Source: Heterotrichella gracilis (taxonomy: Eukaryota > Sar > Xanthophyceae > Tribonematales > Xanthonemataceae). Taken from it: a stretch of DNA of 64,000 nt. Of this stretch, positions 1 through 11,500 are shown piece after piece. Every line of letters begins with the position of its first letter. Position 1 is the stretch's first letter. The stretch covers positions 1-64,000 of the forward strand of contig JAULBX010002002.1 in the NCBI GenBank assembly GCA_032358255.1. Reading direction: 5' to 3'. Made by a program: the position numbers and the translations under genes. The notes below the pieces were generated by a model. That model made no database searches and had not been told where the DNA came from. It was given only the letters and a program-made list of their open reading frames with translations.

Positions 1-84
1 GTATATACGGTATATACTGGTATATACCAGTATATGGCAGTATATGGCCCAAATTTATACGCATTCGCACAACCCTAGTCATTA
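1..84. repeat. AT-rich TATATAC repeat with a GTGCGAATGC-type end
   Basis: The first 50 bases are imperfect copies of a TATATAC/GTATATA unit. They run into TATACGCATTCGCAC at about 56-70. The reverse complement of that end, again next to TATATAC-like DNA, occurs at about 58867-58960, so this is probably one end of a dispersed repeat family. No coding capacity is visible. Confidence 0.5.
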
Positions 85-121
85 CCCTTGACGTGGCATG
101 TCCCGCATTTGTAGGTGGCAG

Positions 122-3100
122 GTTGGTGGCTGCTCCATGCGTGTGTTCACCCTGCCAGCTGTCCAGGCCATCGTGCAGTACAAGTGGGACAACAACGCAT
201 GGTGGGCGCTGGTGGTGGAGATGGCCATCTACGTGGTGTGGCTGCTGGCTTTCACGGCATTCACATTCCTGCTACAGGTGGGTGTATCACCTTTGGCAAG
301 CCTGCTTCGGACCATGTGATCCGGGCTATATAGCACATGCTAGTAGGGTTCCTTGTACCCTGGAGGGATTTTTACATCTTACGTTGCCCTACCTGAAAGA
401 AGAAGACCCTAGCGCAAGGTTGATTTGGGTTGAGAAATGCACATATCCTTGGAGGGTTTCTGGTTACCCTGTACCCTTGACACCAGCCCGCAGAGAGGTT
501 GTCCTCGTAGCTAGTTATTACTCAAACCCTTGCGTTAGGGTTTCTGAAAGCCCTTTACCTTACCCGCAGGACGAGGACCCCAACGCCACCCTCTCCCAGA
601 TTGCGCACACTGCACGCGGCAGGGTCACCATTGCCACCCACGGGCTTGCGCTGGCCGCCATGACACCCTTCCTGCTGATCGAATTCAAGTCCATTGTGAT
701 GTACAGGTGGGGACATGGGTGGCGTGAGGGTTTAGGGTCTAGGGTTTGGATTCTACAATAAATGGCCGTTCCTCATGATCGAATGTACATCCATTGGTCA
801 CGTCTTGGTGGTTACATACGTGGCATTAAGGTTTAGGGTAAGGGGGGTTCATCGTAAACAGGGCCAACAGTCATCAACATCACTGCCGGTCACTACTGCT
901 TGAAAGCACAGCCCTCATGTCCCATTGCCAAGAGGAAGTCAAGAAGCGTCACAGTGCAGTGAGCAGTCTGGCATCCTTTGTTAGTCTAAAAGGCACATGC
1001 GTGGTTCATTTGGAATCACAAAGGCAGCTTAAACTGTTCACTGCCCTGAAGACGCTGCTCACCTTCCTCTTGGCAGTGGGAGGTGGGGGTTCCTGCACTA
1101 TGAACACTGGTAGTGTCATTGGTGTGACCGCGTGCAAACGCATTAGGTTTTCAGGGTTTCAACCCTAAACCCTTAACATACATTGGCTCCCAACCACCAG
1201 CAGTCTGTGGCCTTGCTTCCACAGAGGGGCACACACGCAATTTAAATAGAGTTCCAGGGTTTGAACCCTGAAATTCAACCCTAAACAGTGCCCTAGGCCA
1301 CCATCGCCACTGCCGATGACCCCAAGACATGTGTGCTGACCTTGGATGACAATATAGATGCAAGCCTTTTGTCAGCGGTTGGAGTGACTGCTTACCTTTT
1401 CTTCATAGTGGGATTCCGGCTATGTCAGCACTGGTAGTATCAAAGGCAGTGCCGCCACTGTTGATGTACCAGTGTTAACGTTGCAGGAGTCACCTACTGT
1501 GGAGAGGAAGGTGAGCAGTGCCTTCACAGCAAGACAAAAGCCTTGCACCTATGTTGGCATCCATGAAATGCACACATGCCTTGGCTTCTCTGGCAGTTGC
1601 TTTGGGTGCTTGTGGATGCGTTGGTGCATTTATATGCCATTGCAGAGCCAAATGCTTCAAAGTAGTAATTAGGCACCACTCCCAGCTGTGGATTGCAGCT
1701 GGCCATCCTAAACTGCTGATCACATGTTGCATACTTCAACAGTGGGCTCATGTGGGATGTTATGCCTGCAACCGTTGCAGTTCTCTCCCTGGAACAATCT
1801 TGAGGGCAAGATATTGGTACAAAGTAATGTGGAACCCGACTACTGCATTCCCTTTCCCTCCCCTGCACTGCAGGCACGGCTGATTGAACCTATGGAACCT
1901 CGTCGACATGAACATTTGCATCAACTAGGTGGCAGTCATCCATTTGGCTGCAACTGATGCCATCAGCAATGATCAAACCACGCACCATCACCAATTGAAT
2001 TACAGTTCTATGCAGCAGCCCCATGCGGAAAACCTCATACTGTCTCTCCTGCCCCCAGGCACGGCTGGTTCAACCTGTGGAACCTCATCGACGTGGCCAC
2101 CTACATCAACCAGGTGGCAGTCATCTCCCTCCACCTGTCCAGGCGCGCGTCAGGGGCACTCACCCTGCTCACAGCTGCGCAGAACATCCTGCTGTGGTTC
2201 AGGCTGCAGTACTTCTCACGCGTGTTCAGGCAGACAGGGTAAGTTGGTGGGCGGATATGGGTGTGGTGGTGGTGTGGTGGTGGTGGATGGGTGTTCAGAC
2301 AGGGTGAGTTGGTGGGCGGGTATGGGTGTGGTGGTGGTGTGGTGGTGGTGGATGGGTGTTCAGACAGACAGCTGGAGAGTGTGTGGTGAGCGGTGGGAGG
2401 GTGGGAGCGCTCTTGCTGCCCACAGCTGCGCATAACATCCTGATGGAGTGATTCACACTCGAGCCAGGTTTCTCTCCCTGAATGTTGTACGTGTGGCTAT
2501 GCCTGTCTAAATTTTGCCTGTCTGTGTGTGGAGCACTGCTAGTGGCGGCGGTGTTAAAACCCAAGGAATCTTACTCATCACCCAGCTGGCCTTACTCGTT
2601 ACCCAATTCTGTTGAATTGACCCCAATATCTCCCTGTGCAGGTTTGCCTTTTTGGACGCTGTGCAGGTGGTGATCCAGGAGACCAAGTGGTACTTTCTGT
2701 TCATCCTCACCATCATGTGGGGTTTCACCTGTGCCTTCTACACACTGTACCGCAACGACCAGGAGGTGGTGGAGGAGTTCCAGACCTTAGGGACCTCGCT
2801 GCTCACCCTGTTCAGCTGGAGCATGGCGGGGGCGGACTACTCCACCATGGAGCACTCCACGCACACGCAGGTAAAACCCTAATTCTCAAACGCTTAACCC
2901 TAAACTTCAAACCCTGGGGTCCTTGCTGCTTACCCTATCCAGCATGGCGGGGCCGGAATACTCCACCATGGAGCATTACATGCACACGCAGGTGAAACCC
3001 TAACTCCTGGATTCGTAAACCCTAGAGATGTTGTTCATTACCCTGTTCAGCTGGAGCATGGTGGGGGCTGGCAGAAAACTCCACCACGGAGCACTCAATG

Positions 3101-4134
3101 TGCATGTAGGCGAGGCAGCACAGGTCACATGCCTTGAATGTTGTATATTTACCTGTGTTGATTCTAGAAACAATACTGCCAAACACCATTTTTGCCAGAT
3201 GATGTTGCTGCACAGCTTATTCACTTGCGGATCATGTTCTGGGCTGACAGTGTAAAGAGAGGGAACCGCACGCGAGCCGCACCCAGCACAGTGCAGAAAA
3301 TAAACTCTCTCAACCCCTCTCTTTCCGCCCCGCAGGTGGTCATCGGCCTGTGCATCGTGTACGAGGTGGTGATGAGCTGGATCCTGATGAACCTGGTCAT
3401 CGGCATCATACTCAACGCGCTCACCAAGGTGTCGGAGGATGAGCGCACCAAGCTCATATGCGCCAGGGCAGTCATGATAGACGAGCTGGAGAGCACCCTG
3501 CCCCTGTGGATGGAGCACGCGCTGGGGATGAAATTCCCCGACTACATCCACTTCCTGCAGGTATGTTCTGCGTGTGAAGGCGGACCATTTAAGCATATAT
3601 AGATGGAGTGAATATTTGTGCCCGCGCCACAAATGTCCAAGGGATGAAAAGGAGTACAATTGGAAGGCTTTGTATATTATAAACCTGCATGCACGTGTGA
3701 CATGTAGAGTTCCTGAGTTGACCACATGACATAGCCACTGATCAGGAGAATGTAGAACTGATTCTAGGAATTACCTACCGAACCCTAAACTAATCACACT
3801 TCTTTTGCAGATTTCGCCTGAGAGCATTGAGGAGGCCGACGTCTCCCTGATCTGGCCCGATGACACCACCACCGATGAGGAGATCATCGAGAGCGCCTAT
3901 GGGGCGACAGGTGGGGAGGAAAACGGCGGGGGTGGGAACGGGGACGAGGGGGGCAATGGCGACGAGGGGGTGGGCAAGGAGGTGCGCGAGCTCAAGGGGA
4001 TGATGGTAGAGCTGATGCAGGAGGTTAGGGGGCTGAAGGAGCGGCTGGGGGAGTCAGGTGGTGGGGCTGGTGGTGGGGGGAGCGGTGGGGAGTCCCCACC
4101 CGAGGATGGCGGGCTAGTGGCTGCGATTGGGTAG
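122..4134 (+). CDS. TRP-like cation channel, 3' part (5' end unresolved or outside the window)
   Basis: Six exons join in phase: 122-277, 570-706, 2059-2238, 2642-2870, 3336-3560 and 3811-4134 (stop TAG), giving about 416 residues. Hydrophobic helices are followed by a pore-like exon (LLTLFSWSMAGADYS, exon 4) and a last helix with LMNLVIGIILNALTK, then an acidic, Gly-rich cytosolic tail with a short coiled coil (KEVRELKGMMVELMQEV). This order of S4-S6 helices, pore loop and post-S6 charged segment is typical of TRP/polycystin-type channels in the plasma or ciliary membrane. The ankyrin or other N-terminal part expected for the family is not in the window. The first exon could begin at the acceptor before 122, so a gene start here is not claimed. 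Ion selectivity cannot be inferred. Introns carry copies of exon edges (separate entries). Polycystin and TRP subfamilies are not distinguished. Confidence 0.8.
1872..1960 (+). repeat. Decayed copy of TRP exon 3 start inside the preceding intron
   Basis: Starting with GCAGGCACGGCTGATTGA, this stretch matches the first about 80 bases of the real exon at 2059 (GGCACGGCTGGTTCAACCTG) with many substitutions. Its own acceptor-like CAG is still present. The copy is too diverged to code. It is one of a series of exon-edge echoes in this window. Confidence 0.75.
2223..2364 (+). repeat. About 68-bp tandem repeat covering the TRP exon 3 donor
   Basis: The unit starts with the exon 3 end (GTGTTCAGGCAGACAGG) and continues through the donor and a GGTGTGGTGGT-rich intron start. 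It is present nearly twice (2223-2290 and 2291-2355) plus a third partial start (GTGTTCAGACAGACAG). The second unit keeps a donor-like GGTGAGTTGG. A further copy of an internal exon 3 piece (CACAGCTGCGCATAACATCC) lies at about 2420-2440. Confidence 0.75.
2935..3115 (+). repeat. Two decayed copies of the TRP pore-exon 3' end
   Basis: At about 2935-3002 and 3027-3112 the intron repeats the end of the pore exon, with AGCATGGCGGGGCCGGAATA and AGCTGGAGCATGGTGGGGGC against the exon's AGCTGGAGCATGGCGGGGGC. The first copy still ends in CACACGCAGGTGAAACCC, so it keeps the original donor context. Confidence 0.75.
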
Positions 4135-5533
4135 GCCTTGCATGTGTAGCTGCTTTGCTTGGATGAAGGGGTATATGCCACACGACAGCGATGGGGTGTG
4201 AGGGGTAGAGCAAGAGGAGAATTAGTCAGTTGGATATAGAAGCTGAAGGTGTGGGTGGTGGCTGCGATCGGGTCAGGAAAAGGTGTAGAAATTACACAAG
4301 GGTGGCAGCGCCATAGCCTTTGGGGAGAGGGATTGTGTGGCATTTTGTTGTTTTTGAAGAGCGCTTTTGTGGTGGAGTGTGTGTGACATCACCGACCTGT
4401 TTTGCTATGCCGCACCAGTAGGATATGAGTGAGACAACCAGTATGCTTCTTGTGTGTGGTAGATATCAGAGCTTTTTGTGACTGAATGTAGTCATCCCGA
4501 CAGGCAGCGCGGCATGATGCCGGGCGGTGCAGACTGCTTCACCCTTCCTTAGGGTTTGGCAGTCCGTGCCATGAAAATGCGTGTGCTTTTGAAGAACGTT
4601 TAGGTGGCTCGATGGGTCAGTATTGTCAGGTTGTACAAACCTGCGTTGTGTTGGTAGCTAGGCTGGTATACGCGAGTCTCTTCGTGGCACGGTGCCCGGG
4701 AGGAGAGTGGTGAGTGAGTTTGTTACTGCAGTGAGGCATCATGTGGCCGCTGCGGAGTGACACTTTTTGCTGCAGCCAGATGTATTCTTGGGGGCGGGTG
4801 GCTAGCTCTACTGCTGAGCTGCTGCCTACGCAAACTCCGTTTCGTTTCTGCCATCAACCGGTGGAAGAGCACTGGTGTGTGGGGATTTCTGTATCTATGT
4901 GCATGACAGGGCGTTCAAAAGTGCTTATGATGAGCCTTACCTATCCACGGACAGGCAAAGAATATGGCATTCACAAACATGCATGCTGAGGACTCAGGGT
5001 GGATGTGGTTGGGAGCTGACCTTTTGAAAACAAAATTCATATTTTTTAGTACTCGTGTGCCTGCAACAATGGCGGGAACGTTTGAATTTTGAAAGTCCTC
5101 GCTGCCACGACTGCCGTTCACTGAAGCTCTTAAGTTCCGCGTCTACTCAACCTTTTATGCTATTTGGGTGGCAGATTGCAAGACTACCTTCAATCACCCT
5201 TTGCTCTATCAACTTTGCCAAACTCAAACCCGACTGGATATGCATGCATGCCAGATAATTCACGCTCACCCTGCACACTAAACGTTAAGCCCCCACGCCC
5301 TGCCTTGATATAAGCAACCGCATATAAACGTTTGGTCTGGCTGGTTGGTCCTTGCTGTCGCGTGTATGGTGCTCGCCTCGCGTCGCCCACCAACCCCAGT
5401 CATCGGCCAGGCGAGGGATGAGGTGTAGCTAGAACGTCCAAGAAGCCATCATACCCCACCCAAGCGCAGCAGAGGCGTGAACAGAGGGCAAGCATCAACC
5501 AGGAGAAACAGCGGGGCTTCGAGCAACGCAGCG
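4135..5533. other. Intergenic region between TRP channel and ORC1
   Basis: I see no convincing exon here. The first several hundred bases should include the channel's 3' UTR. The last part is the ORC1 promoter and 5' UTR. A TGCATGCATG run at 5241-5250 lies about 290 bases upstream of the ORC1 ATG. Confidence 0.6.
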
Positions 5534-8500
5534 ATGCCGCCCAAGAAGGGCACCACCAGTGTCTCTGCTCCCGTAGTGGCCCCCAAAAAGAGGGGGCGGC
5601 CTTTCGGTTCTACCAACAAGAACAAGAAAGGCAAGCAGCCTGCCGCAGTAGCTGGCAAGAAGCGGAAGCAGCCCGAGCAGAGCAACAGCTCGAAGATCAC
5701 AAAGTACTTCAAGCGCAGAAAGGTACGGTGCCTTACCATGGGCATGGTGGTATATGCACGTGCATCCATGCAGGGGGACTCGAAGACTTTGCAGCTCCAG
5801 ACGTGGTATAGAGCTCGCCCCAGACAAAGCTTGAACAAGCCACAAGCAAAGCTGGGTGGTGTTTCAGCTTGGTTGTGACTGCTATCGCGACGGTGTGCTG
5901 GAATGCTTGTCCTGTGTTAATGAACGCATGCCCAAAGCAATTGCACCGACACCATGCGCATGTCAACGCCTTCTTGCCACATATTACATCCACAAGCCCT
6001 GAAAACCATCCGTACTAGTGTACTTATACCTGTACCAAATCCGTTTGTGCGTCAAAGCTCTTCCACACCCCACACCCCTTACCCATGTGGCCCCAACACC
6101 CTCCCCCTCAACGCAGTCCCCCCGCCTTGATGACGTACCCAGCACCAAAGGCACCCAGCGCACCACCCGCACGCCCCAAAAGCCGCAACCCGCCCCTGCA
6201 CCCAAGCCCAAACCCGCCTCAAAGCCGCCCCCATCGCCCATCACCCGGCGGGGCAGGAAGCCCAAACCCAAAGCCAAGGCCACCCGGCGCTACCTCAAGT
6301 CCTTCGAGCTTGATGAGGAGGATTTCGAGGTGGGGGACGTGGTTTTCGTCAAATCCAGCGACGATTTCGATGCGGATGCCCTGGCTGAGAGCTGCTGCTG
6401 CGAGATGTGTGGGGACGATGAGGAGGACAGCATGCTTGAGTGCGACAAGTGCCTGCGGGGGTACCACTGCAAGTGCCTGTCTCCGCCGCTGGAGGATGTT
6501 CCTGAGGTGGGTGGGGGTGTGGTGGGGGTGTGGCGGGCTGCGCATTGCTCAGGATGCAAGTGGTTGCTTGGCTGCCCCCATTGCCAGTGCTGGGGTTTAG
6601 GGTTTAGGGTTTAGATTGGGGTGATGAGGATGTACCACTGCATGTGCCTGTCCATGTAGCTGGAGGTGGTTCCAGATGTGGGTGGGGGTGTGGTAGGTTT
6701 ACTATTTCGTGTGTAGGCAAATTTTGCTCACACAGCGTCTCATATAGCAGCACGCCCAATCTCAATCCCCCTCAAATCATCACCCCCACACAAACCCCAA
6801 CCTTCAACCACAAAAATACCCAACCCCTCTCCGCGCAGGGCTCCTGGCTGTGCCCCTACTGTGAGTCAGACAAGCCCCTGCCCCCCAGCAAGGGCCTGAC
6901 GGCCCGGGAGTGCTACCTGGAGCGGCGCCTGCTTGAGCTGGCACGCATCGACGCCATCTGGGTGGAGGAGGAGGGTGGGGAGCCCATGTGCAGCGTGCGC
7001 TGGTTTGTGCGCCCAGAGGATACCCACACAGGGCGGCAGGTGGGTTCTCTCACAAGTCAAACCCAAATAAAGCCCTAGCTTAGGGTTTCAAACCCTGGCC
7101 CGCACATGTTCTCTACATGCTCTAAGGAAACACCACGTGATGCGCAAACTGGTCATCCCCTTCGGATCATGGCCTGTGTTATAATCCTACCTTATAATCC
7201 TACCCCAGAGCTGATTAAATTCCTAGACCAGCCCTACCAAAAACCACCCTATCAAACCCTAACTAAACCCTAACGCAGCCCGACTCACCCCCTGCAGAAG
7301 CACCACGCTGCCCGCGAGGTGTTCTTCACATCACACTGCGACACCATCGAGGCCTGCACCATCTACGAGCATGCGCGGGTCATGGACCAGGCTGGCTTCG
7401 ATGCAACCTCATACGAGGATGTGTACCTGTGCGAGTATGACTATGACATCACATTCCAGGTGCGGCTGTGCTTGTGATCATGATTGTGATGGTGATTATA
7501 AGTGTAATTGTGATTAGGATTGTGATCCTGGTTATTATCATGGTTACAATGCCGTCTACCTGTGCGGGTATGACTTCAATGTCCCATTTCCAGGTGTGAT
7601 TATGGTTGATGTTAACATTCATTCACATTGTGGTTTTCATTTTGGCGGGGAGGGGGGTTGGATGGGGCGAGAATGCATATGTATGTGACATCGTCTTTAG
7701 CTCTTGTCTCTCTAAGATTGGGACCCGCCCCAAAGGGTGATTACCTGGCTGTGGAGTACGTATGTGATATCAAGGGTTGTAGGGTTTTGATGCTGATTTG
7801 CTGACCTTGTATCTTGCGGCACCATGTGCAGCGGTTCCGGCGGCGCTGCGATGACAGGGGGGATGATCAGGATGCGGATTGGAGGGCAGGGGCGGAGGAA
7901 GAAAGCGACGATGAGGTGAGGAGGGGAGAGAATCCTGCTGCACCCACTGCATAGCATTGGACTGCGTAGGGCTTTTCATCATTATTCTGTTATCCTGTTA
8001 TTATTCTGCATGCCGTCACAAATGCCCTGGTAATTGTTGACACTGCCTGCCCGTGGAGGGGAGAAAAAGCACCAGTAAAAGCACCAGAAACCTCCTAGAG
8101 ACAACTTCACTCGAAATTTACCATGTACATTCCCTGTGTGAAATTAGTCTCTTGCCTCGTCCAGGACCGGGATCGCACCTTCAAGCCCATCTACGCCTTC
8201 TGGGCCGAAAAGGGGCTCATTGCCCCCCAAAATTTCCGCAGCAAGGGGCCCCTCAAGCCTCAGGCACCCACGCGGCGCCAGAGCAACAAGCGCAAGCAGG
8301 TGGGGTGCACACGTGGTGTTGAGCCCTGGGGTCTTGGGCATCTGCACCCTTGGTAAGGGTTTTGATGGGCTCGTTTGTGATGCGGTGTGTGATGAAGTGC
8401 AGATGCATGCCTTTCTGTAGACTGGTTAGGGTTTAGAGGTTATAGGTTTAGGGTTTAGGCTTTGAGGGGATTGCCCCTCCAGTTTGCAACCACCTGTTCA

Positions 8501-11500
8501 ACCGGCTCCTAAAGCATGCCAAGTATACAGCCAAAGTCCATGGGCGTGTCTTGCCACCCCCCCTGTGTCCAAGCCTCCATAACTACCCGCCCCCAACTGA
8601 CCCCCCTTTGCATTTGGATCCCCAGGGCGAGGGCCGCCAAATGGTACTGAATTTCGGGGCCGCCGAGATCCCCAAGGAGGTGCGCGAGAAGGCCAAATCC
8701 GACATCGCCAGGGGTCGCGACCTGCTGCTGCTCACCACCACCCCCCGCACCCTGCCCTGCCGGGAGAAGGAGCGCGATAGAATCATGCGCTTTGTGGAGG
8801 GCGCTGTGAATGCAGGTGGGGTTATGGGCAGGATGTAGTGGGCCGAGATTGTGGTCCAAATACCCCAAAACGGAGCAAATGTCCCTGGGTGCGAACGTTC
8901 AAATATTGATAATGCGCTTTGTGGAGGGCGCCGTGAATGCAGGTAGGGCTAGACTTTCTGCAGGTCTCTTGTCTCTGGGGCGCTGTTGCGGTGCAAGGTG
9001 ACGCTCATGGCGCACGATGTATGCCTCTGGCGCAGATGTTTGCAACCTCAGCTCATTTTTTTGATCTTCGTGATGCAAATGACTAGCTATACATCCCTGC
9101 ACCTAAAACCCTAAACCCAAACCCTAAACCCTAAGCCTGGCCCCTACCCTGCAGAGGACGACTGGCCCGGCCGCTGCCTGTACATCCATGGTACCCTACA
9201 CTCCAAACTCTACACCTAAAATCCAATATCCCAAACCCAAACCCTAAACCCTAGCCTGGCCCCCACCCTGCAGAGGACGACTGCCCCGGCCGCTGCCTGT
9301 ACATCCACGGCGTGCCAGGCACAGGCAAAACAGCCAGCGTGCTGGAAGTTATGCGCACCCTGCGGCGCAAGGCGGATGCCGGAGACCTTACCCCCTTCCA
9401 ATTTGTGGAAATCAATGGGTTGCGGCTGCCCTCGCCCCGCCACGCCTACAGCCACCTGTACGAGGTGAGGGTTTTGAGGGCAGGAGTCCCAGGGTTTAGG
9501 GTTTTGGAGGTGGAGTCCTAGGGTGGGGCAGGGATTGTCTCTGGTCATTAAGCTCCGATTGGGAGTTGCCATATTTAGGATCTGTATGCAGAGGGCTGCC
9601 AAGACAGAGCTTGGGTGGCGCAAGCTGTGCAAGGGTGGCTGCTTGAACGCATGTAGCCCACTAACATCACAGCATGTTTACACGCCTCCCCGCTACCGTC
9701 CAACACCCCTTGTGGCTTTTTCCCAGGCGCTGACTGGGGAGCGCGTGGGTCCCGGCACAGCAGGGGAGCTGCTCGACTCGATGTTCACCGGGGGTGGCAG
9801 GGCCAGTGCCAAGGGGGTGACGATAGTGCTGGTGGACGAGATGGACCTGCTGGTCACGCGCAAGCAAATGGTGCGTGGTAATCATGGTACCAATTATTTG
9901 AATTCACGATGATCATTGGAATCGCTGGTCACGGACAAGCAAATGGTGCGTGGTAATCATGGGAACAATCACGATTACAATTGTAGGGATAATTGAAAGT
10001 ACTGGTCACGCGCAAGCAAATGGTGCGTGGTAATCATGGTACCAATCACGCTCACTATTGAGATCACAATTGAGATCACAATTACAGTGATCATTGGTCA
10101 CGTGCAAGCAACTGGTATGTGGCAATTGTGGTGACAATCACGATTACATCCACAGTGATCATTGGTCATGCGCAAGCAAATGGTATGTGGCAATCATGGC
10201 AATAATTACGTTTAGATTAACAGTCGTAAATGGAACTGCCATTACCTGCACCAAGGGGGTACACTAGTGCTGGTGGACGAGATAGGTCACGCACAGGCAA
10301 ATGGTGCGTGTGGCACAACCATTGACCATCCATAGATCTACAATCTCGAGTATATATCATAATGCAGAAATAGGCATAGGCATGCACAAGCATGTACGCG
10401 TTATGCTTCGCCGTCCAGCTGATCTACCCCCTCTTCTGCCCCTCCCCAGGTCCTGTACAACCTGTTTGAGTGGCCCATGCACCCCAGCAGCAAGCTGGTC
10501 ATCATAGGGGTGGCTAACACAATGGACCTGCCGGAGAGGCTGCTGCCGCGCATCGCAAGGTGAGCGGCTGATGGGGTTGGCCTGTCTTTGTTGCGGGAAT
10601 GCTTGTGGTCCACTATGAACTGTTTGGAACTGCTCTCGCCTTGTAGAAGGACGCAAAACCCTGACACACATTCCCTTGCTCCGCAACCGCCTGGGTGGCA
10701 ACCGCCTGGCCTTCCAGAAACCCTAAACCCTGACAAATAAACCCTTAGCCAGCATCTAAAACCCTAACGCATAGTCCCGTGCCCCCCGCAGCCGCCTGGG
10801 TGGCAACCGCCTGGCCTTCCAGAAACCCTAAACCCTGACATATAAACCCTTAACCAGCATTTAAAACCCTAACGCAAAACCCCTTGTCCCCGCAGCCGCC
10901 TGGGTGGCAACCGCCTTGCCTTCCAGCCCTACAGGGCCGACCAGCTGGAGACAATTGTGCACGCAAGGCTGGAGGGGGTCAAGCTCTTTGACAAATCTTC
11001 CATCACATTCGCATCGCGCAAGGTGGCGCAGGTGTGCACCGAAAACCCTTGCGGAAACCCTAAGGGCGGATCTCTAGGCCGCCATCTCATTGGATGCCAT
11101 TGCATGGATCCATGTCCCCTGCACAGCATTCCTCTCCTCCAATCTAATTTGCCTGGTAATTAGCGAAAGCGGCCCTGGGTTACGGTTGACGGTTCAGGGC
11201 TTTAGGGTGGACATGCTCACAATCACCTCCTGCCTCAACCCTACCTTCATCCCCCGCCCCTTGCAGGTGTGTGCCGGTGCCCTGAGCACAGGACACAAAT
11301 TTGCACAAGATCCAAATTGGCCTAAACCCTAAATTTGAACCCTAACCCCAACCCCTGCAGGTGTCTGGCGATGTGCGCCGGTGCCTGGAGCTGTGCCGCA
11401 GGGCTGTGGAGATAATGGAGGAGGAGGGGAGGGCGTATGCGTCTGATCCAGAATCATTCGCGGCTGTGCGGGCGGCGCACTCCAGCGCCACCACACCAGA

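Noticed and set aside
1250-1275. GGGTTTGAACCCTGAAA as a possible tRNA arm or regulatory palindrome
   Set aside because: It is part of a telomere-type run in an intron and has no tRNA context.
2240-2365. Regular GGTGTGGTGGT units as a CRISPR-like array
   Set aside because: Units have no spacers of constant length, and the genome is eukaryotic. It is a tandem repeat at a splice donor.
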